Shown: positions 8,779 to 17,866, numbered from the stretch's first letter. The stretch: DNA of 64,000 nucleotides from Enterocloster lavalensis (GCF_902364025.1 NZ_CABJCG010000012.1:1-64000); one strand, 5' to 3'. Numbers and translations are program-made. The notes: generated from the sequence alone by a model not told the origin.

Positions 8779-9729
8779 TCAGCCCATCATATTCTCATAC
8801 CAGACGCTGCGGTTCTTGCCGCTTCGTTTTCCCCGGTAAAGCGCTTTGTCCGCGCGATCTATGCTCTCCTCGATTCCCTCCTGATCCTGGTAGGCGTGTA
8901 AGCCCAGGGTGAGGGTGCAGCGGAACTCAATTCCATTGTAGAAAATCGGGAAATTCTGCACCTCCCGCCGGATCTGTTCACTGATTTCAAACGCCTCGTT
9001 CCTCGTCACGTTCAACAGCACGATCAGGAATTCCTCACCGCCCCAGCGCACCACCTTGTGCTTGCGGCAATGGCCTTCCAGAATGTGGGCGATGCAGACC
9101 AGCGCCCGGTCCCCCGCCTCGTGTCCGTAGGTATCGTTGACCTTTTTGAAATCGTCGATATCCGCCAGAATCATCACATTGCAGGTCTGCTCGCCCTGCT
9201 GGAATCCCCGTATATCCTCCAGAAGATCGCCCACCACGTAGCGCCGGTTGTACAGCCCGGTCAGGCCGTCCCGAAAAGCCATGTAATTGAGCTTCTCCAT
9301 GTCGGAGCGCAGCTCCTTGTTCTGGCGCTTCAGCTCATCCTTCATCTCCTTGGCCTTGAGGTGCGCAGCTACGCGGGACTGCAGCTCCGCCTTGCCGAAG
9401 GGCTTTTTGATGTAATCGCCCGCTCCCATGGAGAATCCCCGCATCACATCCTCATCCGTATCCTTGGAGGTGAGGAAAATAATCACCGCATTCTCCTGTC
9501 CCGCCGCCTTGAGCTTGTTGAACAGCTCGTAGCCGTCCGTGTCCGGGAGAACCACATCCAGAAGAATCAGGTCCGGCTGGTACTGCCTCACCATCTCCAA
9601 TGCCTCATCACCGTTATGGGCTTCATAAACCAGGGGGCCCCGGTCCTTCAGCGCGGATATAATCTGCTTGCAGATCAGCATGCTGTCATCCACCACCAGA
9701 ACAATCCGATTGTCATTTGCTTCCATCAT
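8779..9729 (-). CDS. Response regulator with GGDEF domain (diguanylate cyclase)
   Basis: About 316 residues: an N-terminal receiver domain with phospho-acceptor Asp58 (LLDVVLPDTDG) and the switch Lys in KKPFGKAEL, a short coiled linker, and a C-terminal GGDEF domain with an intact active site (RWGGEEF) and DGLTGLYNRR. It should make cyclic-di-GMP when phosphorylated. The position of the RxxD inhibitory site reads CRKH, so product feedback at that site is probably absent. Lying between the receptor and cheA, it is the likely output of this pathway. ATG at 9729 is chosen over TTG 9732 because of GGAGG spacing. Confidence 0.92.
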   Translation of the reverse strand: MMEANDNRIVLVVDDSMLICKQIISALKDRGPLVYEAHNGDEALEMVRQYQPDLILLDVVLPDTDGYELFNKLKAAGQENAVIIFLTSKDTDEDVMRGFSMGAGDYIKKPFGKAELQSRVAAHLKAKEMKDELKRQNKELRSDMEKLNYMAFRDGLTGLYNRRYVVGDLLEDIRGFQQGEQTCNVMILADIDDFKKVNDTYGHEAGDRALVCIAHILEGHCRKHKVVRWGGEEFLIVLLNVTRNEAFEISEQIRREVQNFPIFYNGIEFRCTLTLGLHAYQDQEGIEESIDRADKALYRGKRSGKNRSVWYENMMG

Positions 9730-9782
9730 CAAAACCTCCGTTAATCTCCTGCCGACGCGCAGTGCGGCCAGGTTTTTGACCG

Positions 9783-11459
9783 CTATATTTCAAATTTTTC
9801 TACTAATTCCCTTAATATTCCCGCCTGGGCCGACAGCTCCTCGCTGGCGGCGGCGCTCTCCTCGGACGTGGCGGAATTCCCCTGAACGATCTCGGAGATC
9901 GCCTCCACGCTCCTGCGGATCTGGTTGATCGACTCCGCCTGCTGCACGGAGAGACCGGAAATCTTCGTCATCATCCCGATCACCTGCCCCGCGCTCTCCA
10001 CGGAACCGCCCAGGGTGTTGGCCGTGGCATCCACCGCCTCCAGCCCTAAATCCACCGCAGCGGAATTCTTCTCAACCAGCCCCGCCGTCATCTTCGCGGC
10101 GTCTGAGGCTTTCGCCGCAAGGCGTCTGACCTCGCTGGCCACCACGGCGAACCCGCGGCCCGCCTCCCCGGCCCTGGCCGCCTCCACCGAGGCGTTGAGG
10201 GACAGGATATTGGTCCGAAAGGCGATATCCTCGATCTCCGACACGATGCTGTTGATCTCATCGGAGTTGCGGCGGATGGCGCGGATGGCCTCCAGCGCCT
10301 CCTCCATCTGCTTGCTGCACTCCCTCAGGCTGTCGCCCACCTGGCCGGCCACCTGGCTGGAGAGTACCGCGCTGTCAGCGTTGTGCTGAACGCCGTCCGC
10401 GATCTCATTGATCCTGGCCGCCAGCTCCTGGATGGAACCCGCCTGCTCCGAAGCGCCCTGGGCCAGGGTCTGCGCCCCGGTGGACACTTGGGCGGCGCCC
10501 CCCGATACCTGGGTGGCGCTGACGCTGATCTGCTGAATGGACTCCCGCAGCAGACAGCTGATCTCGTCCAGAGCATTGCCCATGGCCACAAAATCGCCTT
10601 TAAACTCCACCTGGCGGCGGTAATTCAAATGCCCCGCCCCCAGCGCGGCCATCCCCCGCCGGATCTCCGACACATAGGACTCCAGCGCGGCCGCGGTGCT
10701 GCGGATATCCTCCGCAAGCAGGCCCAGTTCATTCCCGGACGTATACTGCAAGTCTATGGCGAGCTGCCCCCCGGCGATGGATTCCGCCGCCCGCCTCACT
10801 TCGTTGATGGGGTGGGTGACGCCCCGGGTGAGCAGCATACACAGCACCACGGAGATGGCGATGATTCCAACGGACGCGGCGCAAACCGCAACAATAATGC
10901 CCTCGTTGATCTCCTTCGACCGTTCCAGACTGCCCTGGGCGTCCTGGATCGAGAGCTTGACCACCTCCGCCAGGACTTCCCGGACCTGGCTGGACTGGGG
11001 CGCATAGTCGGCGGTGTACCGGCTCAGGGCCTCCTGCTCCTTCCCCTCGCGCCACAGCCTCAAAACCTCGTCCCTGGGGCCGGTTAACAGCGCAAACTGT
11101 TCCTCCAGCTCCCGTACCTTCTCCGGTCCGCTGACATAGCCGGTGCTCAGGCGGGAAAGCCCTTCCTCCTCCTGCCGGATCAGGGACTGGATTTCATTAT
11201 AATAATACTCCTCATCCACCACTCCGTCCGTGGCCACCAGCATAATCAGGTATTTCCCCACGGACTGCAGGTTCCCGATCAGCTCCTGGGAGGTCTGGAC
11301 ATTGGCGAAGGGTTCGCTGTAAAGGCGCTCCATTCTGCGGGAAATACTCCGCAGGCTGACAATCGTCATCACCATGGTCACCCCGCAGAGCAGAATGACA
11401 ATGCCAAAGGAGATAGTCAGCTTTTTTCCAATTTTTAAATTTCTAATAAATTCTCTCAT
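9783..11459 (-). CDS. Methyl-accepting chemotaxis protein
   Basis: A 558-residue receptor. A transmembrane helix (about residues 11-31) is followed by a helical extracytoplasmic sensor of about 150 residues (four-helix-bundle type), a second membrane helix ([20 protein letters not shown]), a HAMP linker and the cytoplasmic signalling hairpin. The hairpin tip includes [25 protein letters not shown], the CheA/CheW-binding region. There is no C-terminal CheR-docking pentapeptide. The start at 11459 ([11 protein letters not shown]) begins at the membrane anchor; upstream codons would overlap cheY. It is 22 bases after the cheY stop. Confidence 0.93.
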   Translation of the reverse strand: MREFIRNLKIGKKLTISFGIVILLCGVTMVMTIVSLRSISRRMERLYSEPFANVQTSQELIGNLQSVGKYLIMLVATDGVVDEEYYYNEIQSLIRQEEEGLSRLSTGYVSGPEKVRELEEQFALLTGPRDEVLRLWREGKEQEALSRYTADYAPQSSQVREVLAEVVKLSIQDAQGSLERSKEINEGIIVAVCAASVGIIAISVVLCMLLTRGVTHPINEVRRAAESIAGGQLAIDLQYTSGNELGLLAEDIRSTAAALESYVSEIRRGMAALGAGHLNYRRQVEFKGDFVAMGNALDEISCLLRESIQQISVSATQVSGGAAQVSTGAQTLAQGASEQAGSIQELAARINEIADGVQHNADSAVLSSQVAGQVGDSLRECSKQMEEALEAIRAIRRNSDEINSIVSEIEDIAFRTNILSLNASVEAARAGEAGRGFAVVASEVRRLAAKASDAAKMTAGLVEKNSAAVDLGLEAVDATANTLGGSVESAGQVIGMMTKISGLSVQQAESINQIRRSVEAISEIVQGNSATSEESAAASEELSAQAGILRELVEKFEI

Positions 11460-11481
11460 GTAATGCCCCCGTCCGCCGAAC

Positions 11482-11844
11482 TCACCGCAGGTAATGCGCC
11501 ACCGTGCGCTTGAACTCATCCGGTTTGAACGGCTTTACGATGAAATCCAGCGCGCCCAGCGTCAATGCCTGCTGCACCGTCGACTCCTGGCCCACGGCCG
11601 AGCACATGACCACCTTCGTCTGGGGACGCCTGGCCAGAAGTTCTTCCAACACCTCCAGGCCGGACTTGCCCGGCATGGTGATATCTAACAGCACCAGATC
11701 CGGGTCAAAGGGCTCGAAAAGTTCCAGGGCGGCTTCCCCGTCCCGGGCTTCCTCCAGATCCGTATAGCCGTCCTCCTCCAGGATCTTGCGGATCATCTTC
11801 CGCATAAACATCGCATCGTCTACTATCAGTATTTTCTTCCCCAT
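11482..11844 (-). CDS. cheY: CheY-like single-domain response regulator
   Basis: A 120-residue stand-alone receiver domain with the acidic pair (VDDAMFMRK), phospho-acceptor Asp54 ([11 protein letters not shown]), the switch Ser in MCSAVGQE and the Lys in VKPFKPDE. It is the first gene of the chemosensory operon and is preceded by a good promoter. It could bind a flagellar switch or act as a phosphate sink for the GGDEF regulator. No flagellar gene is present in the window, so the target is open. Confidence 0.9.
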   Translation of the reverse strand: MGKKILIVDDAMFMRKMIRKILEEDGYTDLEEARDGEAALELFEPFDPDLVLLDITMPGKSGLEVLEELLARRPQTKVVMCSAVGQESTVQQALTLGALDFIVKPFKPDEFKRTVAHYLR

Positions 11845-11899
11845 AAGCGCTCCTCTGTCGACAGCCCTCCGTGCCGATTCTCAAAATTTCACTATTCTA

Positions 11900-11928
11900 A
11901 TCATACTTGATTCGCTCATAAAATACAA
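11900..11928 (-). promoter_or_regulatory. Promoter of the chemosensory operon
   Basis: On the minus strand TTGTAT (11928-11923), a 17-base spacer and TATGAT (11905-11900) form a sigma-A-type promoter about 55 bases before the cheY start codon. Confidence 0.6.
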
Positions 11929-12002
11929 GCTTGATTCCAGCAAAACCCAATATTTGTATGCACGCGCTGAGACATTGTATTCCAAAAGATGCAAAGCCGA
12001 CA

Positions 12003-12053
12003 TTGACAACTGTTTCCCGCGCCCTTATAATAGTTGGGAAACACAACAGTTGT
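12003..12053 (+). promoter_or_regulatory. marR promoter with overlapping inverted-repeat operator
   Basis: TTGACA (12003-12008), a 17-base spacer and TATAAT (12026-12031) form a near-perfect promoter. Inverted repeats straddle it: ACAACTGTT (12006-12014) with AACAGTTGT (12045-12053), and TTTCCC (12013-12018) with GGGAAA (12036-12041). This layout fits autorepression by the MarR protein encoded just downstream. Confidence 0.75.
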
Positions 12054-12083
12054 ATAAGGCAACGTTTTGGCATGGGAGGGAAT

Positions 12084-12518
12084 ATGAACCGCTATTTAGG
12101 AATTTACCGGCGCTGCGAACTGTACTATATCCGGGAGGAGCTGGAGAAGTACGGGCTGCTGTCGCTGGAGGGCCGGCTCCTGCCTCTGATCAAGGACAAG
12201 TGCATGAGTCAGGAAGAGCTGGGTTACATGATGAATCTGGACAAGGGCCGCATCGCCAGAGCGGTGTCCCTGCTGGAGGAAAAAGGCCTGGTATGCCGCC
12301 AGGTGAACGAGAAAAACCGCCGTCAGAAGCTGTTATCCCTGTCGGAAGCCGGAGTGGAGATGGTCAAAAACATCGAGGAAATTTACCGGAAATGGGACAA
12401 TATCTGTTACACCGGATTCACCGCAGAGGAACAAGATCTGTATCAGGATTTCATCAAACGGATGGCGGAAAACGCCGCCGAGTATCGACGCAAGAACGGA
12501 GGATGTTTAAATGGTTAA
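12084..12518 (+). CDS. MarR-family transcriptional regulator
   Basis: A 144-residue winged-helix dimer-type repressor. Residues 48-80 (MSQEELGYMMNLDKGRIARAVSLLEEKGLV) form the helix-turn-helix, followed by the wing (NEKNRRQKLLSLSEAG). ATG 12084 follows the GGGAGGG site at 12074-12080. Its gene overlaps the MATE gene by eight bases, the common arrangement in which a drug or metabolite releases the repressor and induces the pump. The inverted repeat over its promoter is the likely binding site. Confidence 0.9.
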   Translation: MNRYLGIYRRCELYYIREELEKYGLLSLEGRLLPLIKDKCMSQEELGYMMNLDKGRIARAVSLLEEKGLVCRQVNEKNRRQKLLSLSEAGVEMVKNIEEIYRKWDNICYTGFTAEEQDLYQDFIKRMAENAAEYRRKNGGCLNG

Positions 12519-13866
12519 AAATCTCACCGAGGGCAATCCCCTCAAATTGCTGTTTTTCTTCGCACTGCCCATGGTGGTGGGAAATCTGTTTCAGCAGCTC
12601 TACAACATGGTGGACTCCATGGTTGTGGGCCGCTTTGTGGGCGAGGACGCCCTGGCCGCGGTAGGCTCCTCCTTTCCCGTGGTCTTTCTCGCCGTGGCCG
12701 TGGCCGCCGGTCTGTCCATGGGATGTACGGTGGTCATCTCCCAGCTCTTCGGGGCCGGGCAGATCCGCGAGATGAAGATCACAGTGTCCACCGCCCTCAT
12801 CTCCCTGGGCGTGGTCGGGCTGGTGATCATGGGGTTAGGCGAACTGGCAGCCGAGCCCCTGCTCAACCTGCTGGGCACCGCCAAGGACATTATGCCCGAC
12901 TCCCTGGCCTATCTGCGGATTTATTTCGGCGGCGCGGTGTTCCTGTTTCTCTACAATTCCTTAAACGGCATCTACAACGCCCTGGGCGACAGCAACACGC
13001 CTCTGCGTTTTCTGATGGTATCCGCGCTGACCAACATCGTCCTGGACCTGCTCTTTGTGATCAAGTTCAACATGGGCGTGGCCGGCGTAGCCTGGGCCAC
13101 CCTGATCGCCCAGGGCCTGTGCGCGTTCATCTCCTTCTTCGTGCTGGTGCGCCGCCTGATGCGCATGGAAAACGAGGAGGCCAAGCGGGGCTTAAAGTTC
13201 ACCTTCTTTGAGATGCCCGCGGCCAGACGGATCGCCAAGATCGGCATCCCCTCCATGCTGCAGCAGTCCATCGTGTCCCTAAGCATGATGTTCATGCAGG
13301 GTCTGGTCAACTCCTACGGCAAGGTCTTTGTGGCCGGTTACACCGCCGCCACCAAGATTGATACCCTGGCCATGCTGCCCAACATGAACTTTTCCAACGC
13401 CATGTCCAGCTACACGGCCCAGAATATCGGCGCCCGCCGGGACGACCGGGTACACCAGGGCTACAAGGCCTGTATGTTTATGGTATTCATCTTCTCCCTG
13501 ATCATCACGGCCATCATCTATCTCTTCGGCCCCCAGCTGCTGGGCCTGTTCCTCAACCAGGGCGCCGAGGGCAGCGCCATGAGCTACGGCCTCAGCTACA
13601 TGAAAACCGTCTCCGTCTTTTACATACTGATGGGCTTTCTCTTTGTGGGCAACGGCCTGCTGCGCGGCGCAGGCGACATGGGCGCATTCATGCTCAGCTC
13701 CATGTCCAACCTGGTCTCCCGCGTGGCCATCGCCTACCTCCTGGCCCACTTTATCGGTTCCAGCGCCATCTGGTGGTCCATTCCCATCGGCTGGGGCGTT
13801 GGGTCCATCTTCTCCTTCCTGCGGGTGAGGAGCGGGAAATGGCAGTTAAAACGGCTGGTTGAATAA
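12511..13866 (+). CDS. MATE-family efflux protein
   Basis: A 451-residue, 12-helix membrane exporter. The start (LLFFFALPMVVGNLFQQLYNMVDSMVVGRFVG) and the second half start (IGIPSMLQQSIVSLSMMFMQGLVNSYG) show the duplicated MatE organisation. It is translationally coupled to the upstream marR gene, so its expression should follow release of that repressor. It is a second, different MATE from the one at 4940-6283. Substrate unknown. Confidence 0.92.
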   Translation: MVKNLTEGNPLKLLFFFALPMVVGNLFQQLYNMVDSMVVGRFVGEDALAAVGSSFPVVFLAVAVAAGLSMGCTVVISQLFGAGQIREMKITVSTALISLGVVGLVIMGLGELAAEPLLNLLGTAKDIMPDSLAYLRIYFGGAVFLFLYNSLNGIYNALGDSNTPLRFLMVSALTNIVLDLLFVIKFNMGVAGVAWATLIAQGLCAFISFFVLVRRLMRMENEEAKRGLKFTFFEMPAARRIAKIGIPSMLQQSIVSLSMMFMQGLVNSYGKVFVAGYTAATKIDTLAMLPNMNFSNAMSSYTAQNIGARRDDRVHQGYKACMFMVFIFSLIITAIIYLFGPQLLGLFLNQGAEGSAMSYGLSYMKTVSVFYILMGFLFVGNGLLRGAGDMGAFMLSSMSNLVSRVAIAYLLAHFIGSSAIWWSIPIGWGVGSIFSFLRVRSGKWQLKRLVE

Positions 13867-13874
13867 GACCTTTG

Positions 13875-13903
13875 AAGGGCCGCGGATATCGTCCGCGGCC
13901 CTT
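13875..13903. terminator. Terminator after marR-MATE operon
   Basis: AAGGGCCGCGGA (13875-13886) pairs with TCCGCGGCCCTT (13892-13903) with a five-base loop, followed by TTCTGTT on the plus strand. The convergent HAD gene ends 27 bases away, so the hairpin may serve both strands. Confidence 0.75.
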
Positions 13904-13930
13904 TCTGTTCACACTCCCCTGTTGTTCTGT

Positions 13931-14770
13931 CTATTGGATGGCCTGGCTCCAAAATCTCCCCAGAGCCCACGCCACACCGTCCTCCACGTTGGTTTTTGTC
14001 ACAAAATCCGCTGCGGCCTTCACATGCTCTGGCGCGTTTCCCATGGCCACGCCCAAACCGGCAAAGGCCAGCATGGAATTGTCGTTTTCATTATCCCCGA
14101 TGGCCATCACCTGCCCTGCCTCCACTCCCAGGAGGCCGCAGAGATGTTCCAGGGCATTTCCCTTTGACGTTCCCCTTCGGTTAAATTCCAGGGAGAAATG
14201 GCCCGTCTTCATCACATGGAACTGCTCCAGCCCGGTCCCGTAAGCCAGAACCCGGGCCTCCGCCTCCTCGTCGAACACCATGATCCCGATCTTCTGAATC
14301 CCGTTCCCCTGTTTCCCGGCAAAGCCCAGCAGATCCTCCTGCCCGCCGGTGCGGTTCAGCCCCGCCAGCGCCATGTAGGGATGGATCAGGGCGGCCGTCC
14401 GGGCCTGCCTGCTGTCCTCGTAATAACGGTCCTCACACTGGAAATAGGTCTGGCCGTTCTCAGTCAGGAGGTACGATAGAAGCTCCATGGCGTCCTCGTG
14501 CCGGATATTCCGTTCATATACGCGTTTCCCGGTGGCCGTTTCCACCACCGAGGCCCCGTTGGCCGTGATGGCGTAGGGTACGCCCAGCCCCAGAATCTCC
14601 TGCGGGATCCCGCCAAAGACTCTCCCTGAGGCCGGAATCACCAGCGCCCCCTCGTCCATCACCCGCCTCAGCGCCTCCAGGGTGGACGGCGTTACCCGGG
14701 CGTCCGGCAGCAGCGCCGTGCCGTCCATGTCCACAGCCAAGAGCCGCAGCTTTTCCAGTTTATCTGACAT
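13931..14770 (-). CDS. HAD-superfamily Cof-type sugar phosphatase
   Basis: A 279-residue hydrolase of the Cof/YbiV class. Motif I is LLAVDMDGTALL (nucleophile Asp), motif II the Ser/Thr in IPASGR, and motif IV GDNENDNSML. Such enzymes remove phosphate from sugar phosphates or small metabolites in the cytoplasm. It is the last gene of the minus-strand sugar locus and overlaps the isomerase-like gene by 11 bases, so a role in relieving sugar-phosphate stress from that pathway is a reasonable inference. Confidence 0.9.
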   Translation of the reverse strand: MSDKLEKLRLLAVDMDGTALLPDARVTPSTLEALRRVMDEGALVIPASGRVFGGIPQEILGLGVPYAITANGASVVETATGKRVYERNIRHEDAMELLSYLLTENGQTYFQCEDRYYEDSRQARTAALIHPYMALAGLNRTGGQEDLLGFAGKQGNGIQKIGIMVFDEEAEARVLAYGTGLEQFHVMKTGHFSLEFNRRGTSKGNALEHLCGLLGVEAGQVMAIGDNENDNSMLAFAGLGVAMGNAPEHVKAAADFVTKTNVEDGVAWALGRFWSQAIQ

Positions 14771-16496
14771 AGGCTTTTATCAAACCGATCCTTTCATCCG
14801 CGTTTTTCGGCCTCACCCGGTAAGCGCCCACGGCGGCGGGCACGATAAAGGTCTCCGCGTAGTGCACCTCATAGGGCTCGAAGGCTCCCTCCGGGCTCTC
14901 CACCACAGCGGCGGCGCCCTCCACCAGATTCAGCATGTGCACGGTCCCCTCCGTGTTCAGGTCAATGGGCCGGTCGAACCAGTACCGCCTGGTCTCGATG
15001 AATTCCAGCTCGTGGAGCCCGGTGTGCTCCTCCACCGCGCCGTCGGCCTCGCTGACCGTATAGAAGGCGTTCACAAGATTTTCCTTCACCCACTCCGTGG
15101 TGCGGTCCCACTGGATCACCTTTTCCCCGTGTTCAATGTGGATGGGCCTGGGCTTTCCGTCCAGCCCCACGCGCCCCCAATCCCAGAGCTTGAAGGTGAA
15201 AATATAGGGGGTGGCGCTGATCTCCAGCACCATGGCGTTTTTGCCGGAGCAGTGGCAGGTGCCCGCGGGAATCAGGAAATGGTCGTGCTTTTTGGCCGGG
15301 AACCGGTTGATATACCGGTCCGCGTCAAAGGGGCGCTCCCCTTCCTGGGCCCGCTTTAAGTCCGCGATCATCTCCTCCCGGTCGATCCCATCCTTAAGCC
15401 CCAGGTAAACTACCGCGTCGTCCCCGGCGTCCAGAATATAGTAGCTCTCATCCTGTGTATACTGCATCCCAAACTGTTTCTTGATATACTCGGTCAGGGG
15501 ATGGACCTGCAGGCTCAGATTCTGGCCGCCCATGGTGTCCAGGAAGTCGAATCGGATGGGAAACTCCGCTCCGAACCGGGCGAACACGGCCTCCCCCAGA
15601 AGGTTCCTGGGCTGGTACAGCACCAGGTCCATGGCCGGGACCTCCACCACCGTTCCGTCGAAATCAAAGAGCAGGCTGTTTTCCTCGGGCACGCCGTCAA
15701 AGCTCCAGGCAAAATTGGGAGCCTGCGCGTCCAGGCCGCAGACCTCCTTCATCCACTGTCCCCCCCAGACGCCCGGGTCGAAATAGGGCACCGTGCGGAA
15801 GGGACGGGCCGCCGTCTCCCCCAGGGCTGTCCTGAAGGCCCGGCCGCTGATCATCTTCGGCTCATTGGAGCGGTTGGTGTCCAGCAGGTAGCCGATGGAC
15901 TCGAAGTGCTCCGCCTTGTGCTTATCCGCAATGCGCCATTCCACAAAAAAGCCCCGCTTGTATTTTTTCAGGATATCCTCGTCGCCGTTGTCCGCCCGGT
16001 AGTTGCCCATGCCCCGGCGGTAACGCAGCTGAATCTCCCATCTGGCAAGATCGGCGTACACCAGCAGGTCGCCGGGGGACACCAGGGCGGCCCCGAAGCC
16101 GTAGATGAGCGTGAGTCCGGAGGCGTCCTTTACCTCCTCCGCCGCTTTCTCAAGCTTCTCCTCGTCCATAAAATCCCGAATCTCACCGGCGTAGAGCTTT
16201 CCGAACACCCGGTCGTCGGTCAGCTGGTATTTCAGCTGCTGGCGGATCGTCTGCTCGCCCTTAAAAAGCTCCTCCGTCAGAATCACCCGGTCCGCTCCCA
16301 GGGCCTTAAGCGCTCCCAGAAGCTCCCCGTCGTCCACCCCCAGATAGCAGTCAACCGTCAGCACAAAGGGCCGTTTTGCGCACCTTTTTTTCAGCTCCTC
16401 TATAATATCCTCATACCCGGAGAATACCTCCTCTTTAAAACCGTGTATTCTGGTACGCGGATGTTTTTCATAATTGGATTCCCTGTTCAGATACAT
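14760..16496 (-). CDS. Class I mannose-6-phosphate isomerase-like protein with N-terminal extension
   Basis: A 578-residue protein. From about residue 235 it follows type I phosphomannose isomerases: PYFDPGVWGGQWM, the metal ligands in LSLQVHP (Gln330, His332), Glu350 in DESYYIL and a PAGTCH motif. Known class I enzymes are about 300-400 residues, so the first about 230 residues are an extra domain that I do not recognise; it contains a VLTVDCYLGVDDGELL segment but no clear P-loop. The likely role is interconverting a hexose or ketose 6-phosphate from the PTS. It overlaps its neighbours by about 10 bases on each side; GGAGAG sits five bases before ATG 16496. Confidence 0.82.
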   Translation of the reverse strand: MYLNRESNYEKHPRTRIHGFKEEVFSGYEDIIEELKKRCAKRPFVLTVDCYLGVDDGELLGALKALGADRVILTEELFKGEQTIRQQLKYQLTDDRVFGKLYAGEIRDFMDEEKLEKAAEEVKDASGLTLIYGFGAALVSPGDLLVYADLARWEIQLRYRRGMGNYRADNGDEDILKKYKRGFFVEWRIADKHKAEHFESIGYLLDTNRSNEPKMISGRAFRTALGETAARPFRTVPYFDPGVWGGQWMKEVCGLDAQAPNFAWSFDGVPEENSLLFDFDGTVVEVPAMDLVLYQPRNLLGEAVFARFGAEFPIRFDFLDTMGGQNLSLQVHPLTEYIKKQFGMQYTQDESYYILDAGDDAVVYLGLKDGIDREEMIADLKRAQEGERPFDADRYINRFPAKKHDHFLIPAGTCHCSGKNAMVLEISATPYIFTFKLWDWGRVGLDGKPRPIHIEHGEKVIQWDRTTEWVKENLVNAFYTVSEADGAVEEHTGLHELEFIETRRYWFDRPIDLNTEGTVHMLNLVEGAAAVVESPEGAFEPYEVHYAETFIVPAAVGAYRVRPKNADERIGLIKAYVR

Positions 16497-17035
16497 ATGA
16501 TCTCTCCATTCTTTTTAAAGACTCTCACCGGAAACGGGTGGTCCTCCACCCACTGGTAGTCGTGCCCCGCCGTAACCGGCCAGCAGGCTCCCACCTTCAG
16601 CACCCCGTCCCCCGTATTGACCAGCCGGTGGGCCCACCTTCCGTCAATATAATGCAGGGAACCCCGGCGCACCTTCTCCGCCCACGTTCCGCTGTCCTGA
16701 TCCATGAACAGCAGAAGTCCCTGCCCGTCCAGGCCGAAATAAATCTCCGCACAGCTCTGGTCGGCGTGCACATGTCCCCTTGTAAAATTGCATTCTCCTC
16801 CCACAAGCTCCGGGTACATCACCGTAAGTCCCCAGTTCAGGTTTCCCGCCTGGGCGGGATCCCCGTTCTCAAAGGAATAGACCTCGTACATCACCCGGTC
16901 CAAATCCTCCGCCTCCCCGGCCTTCTTGTAGGCCCCGATCATGTCCCTGAGACGTTTTACACCGGTTTTCACCGCAGTCCCGGTAATCACTCCGCCGTAA
17001 AAATCGTGCACCGCGTTTGGTTCCATTATCTTCAT
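16487..17035 (-). CDS. Cupin-type glucose-6-phosphate isomerase-like protein
   Basis: A 182-residue cupin resembling archaeal-type phosphoglucose isomerase. The GHVHADQSCAEIYFGLDGQG motif supplies metal ligands His88, His90 and Glu97, with His136 in RWAHRLVN. This family swaps aldose and ketose 6-phosphates. An ATG at 17053 lies inside the ribosome site itself, so ATG 17035, nine bases after GGGAGGG, is preferred; it overlaps the upstream stop in an ATGA. Pairing with a second, diverged copy suggests different sugar phosphates or a heteromer. Confidence 0.82.
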   Translation of the reverse strand: MKIMEPNAVHDFYGGVITGTAVKTGVKRLRDMIGAYKKAGEAEDLDRVMYEVYSFENGDPAQAGNLNWGLTVMYPELVGGECNFTRGHVHADQSCAEIYFGLDGQGLLLFMDQDSGTWAEKVRRGSLHYIDGRWAHRLVNTGDGVLKVGACWPVTAGHDYQWVEDHPFPVRVFKKNGEIICI

Positions 17036-17808
17036 GGTCTGAATCCCTCCCATAGGTGCTGATAATCCTGAGGCCTCGTCACAAAATTAAACCGGTCCCT
17101 CTGTTCCCGGAACTGGGCGTACACCGGAACGCCTCTGCGGATTCCGAATTCCGTATACTCCCTTGGTCCCCTCTCCGTCAATCCATGGCAGCGGTAGGCG
17201 GGATTCTCCCTCCAGCGTATGCCCCCGCCCTCCACATAGGGGAAATAGGCGATCCCGCCGTGGGCCCTGACCTGGCCGTACTCAAACCCGTAATCCCGCA
17301 CGCACCAGGCCCCGAAGGTCATGGGCCGGTTCGCGCCCCCGTTGACCGTGGCGTGGACCCAGTAAGGCGGCACGATGACCACGTCCCCAGGACCGGCGTA
17401 AATTGCGTAACAGGCCCCGGGATCGTCCTCCCCGGACTCCTGCATATAGATAATCGCCCGGCCGTCCCAGATCTCGTACACTTCCGGCGTGGAGGAACCG
17501 CAAGAAATGCTCACGGCGTGGATATGCCCCTGGGAGCGCACCGGCTCCCGTCCCAGAGTCCCCGCGGCGTAGGTGACCGCGCCGTACAGAAGATTCCGCT
17601 TCTCAATCTCCTCCCGGTCCTCCTCCATGCCCACGTCCATGGAGATGGCGTAGACCGCCTCCGGCCCGGCGCAGCCCGGGTCCTCCAGGGACGCCCGGAT
17701 ATCGTCTAAGCGGCGGATCTCCGCCTCCGGCCCGAACACGCCTTTGCCGTAGCAAAAACCGAAGGGCTCCTGCTGCGGACTTATATCAAATCCCGGATAA
17801 AATTCCAT
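17032..17808 (-). CDS. Second cupin-type phosphoglucose isomerase-like protein
   Basis: A 258-residue protein distantly matching the same cupin isomerase family: RSQGHIHAVSISC (His95, His97), PEVYEIWDGRAIIYMQ (Glu109 or Glu112) and a late VIVPPYWVHATVN (His152). It is longer than the next gene product by about 75 residues, mostly at the N-terminus (FDISPQQEPFGF) and C-terminus. It is first in the isomerase-phosphatase group, with AGGAGG before the ATG. Whether it is an active isomerase or a sugar-binding partner cannot be told. Confidence 0.75.
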   Translation of the reverse strand: MEFYPGFDISPQQEPFGFCYGKGVFGPEAEIRRLDDIRASLEDPGCAGPEAVYAISMDVGMEEDREEIEKRNLLYGAVTYAAGTLGREPVRSQGHIHAVSISCGSSTPEVYEIWDGRAIIYMQESGEDDPGACYAIYAGPGDVVIVPPYWVHATVNGGANRPMTFGAWCVRDYGFEYGQVRAHGGIAYFPYVEGGGIRWRENPAYRCHGLTERGPREYTEFGIRRGVPVYAQFREQRDRFNFVTRPQDYQHLWEGFRP

Positions 17809-17826
17809 GTCTCTCCTCCTATTAAA

Positions 17827-17866
17827 AAACGGGAGCGCAGCAGACTTCCTGCCGCGCTCCCGTTTT
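17827..17866 (-). terminator. Terminator after gntR
   Basis: AAACGGGAGCGC and GCGCTCCCGTTT pair; on the minus strand the stem ends in TTTTTTAAT. It lies between gntR and the first cupin gene, so downstream isomerase genes need read-through or a promoter not obvious in the 87-base gap. Confidence 0.75.

Noticed and set aside
15501..16559. Long plus-strand open frame opposite the isomerase genes
   Set aside because: It is antisense to a well-supported operon, has no ribosome site or recognisable motif, and arises from GC-rich codon bias. The same holds for other long antisense frames such as 40923-42227.
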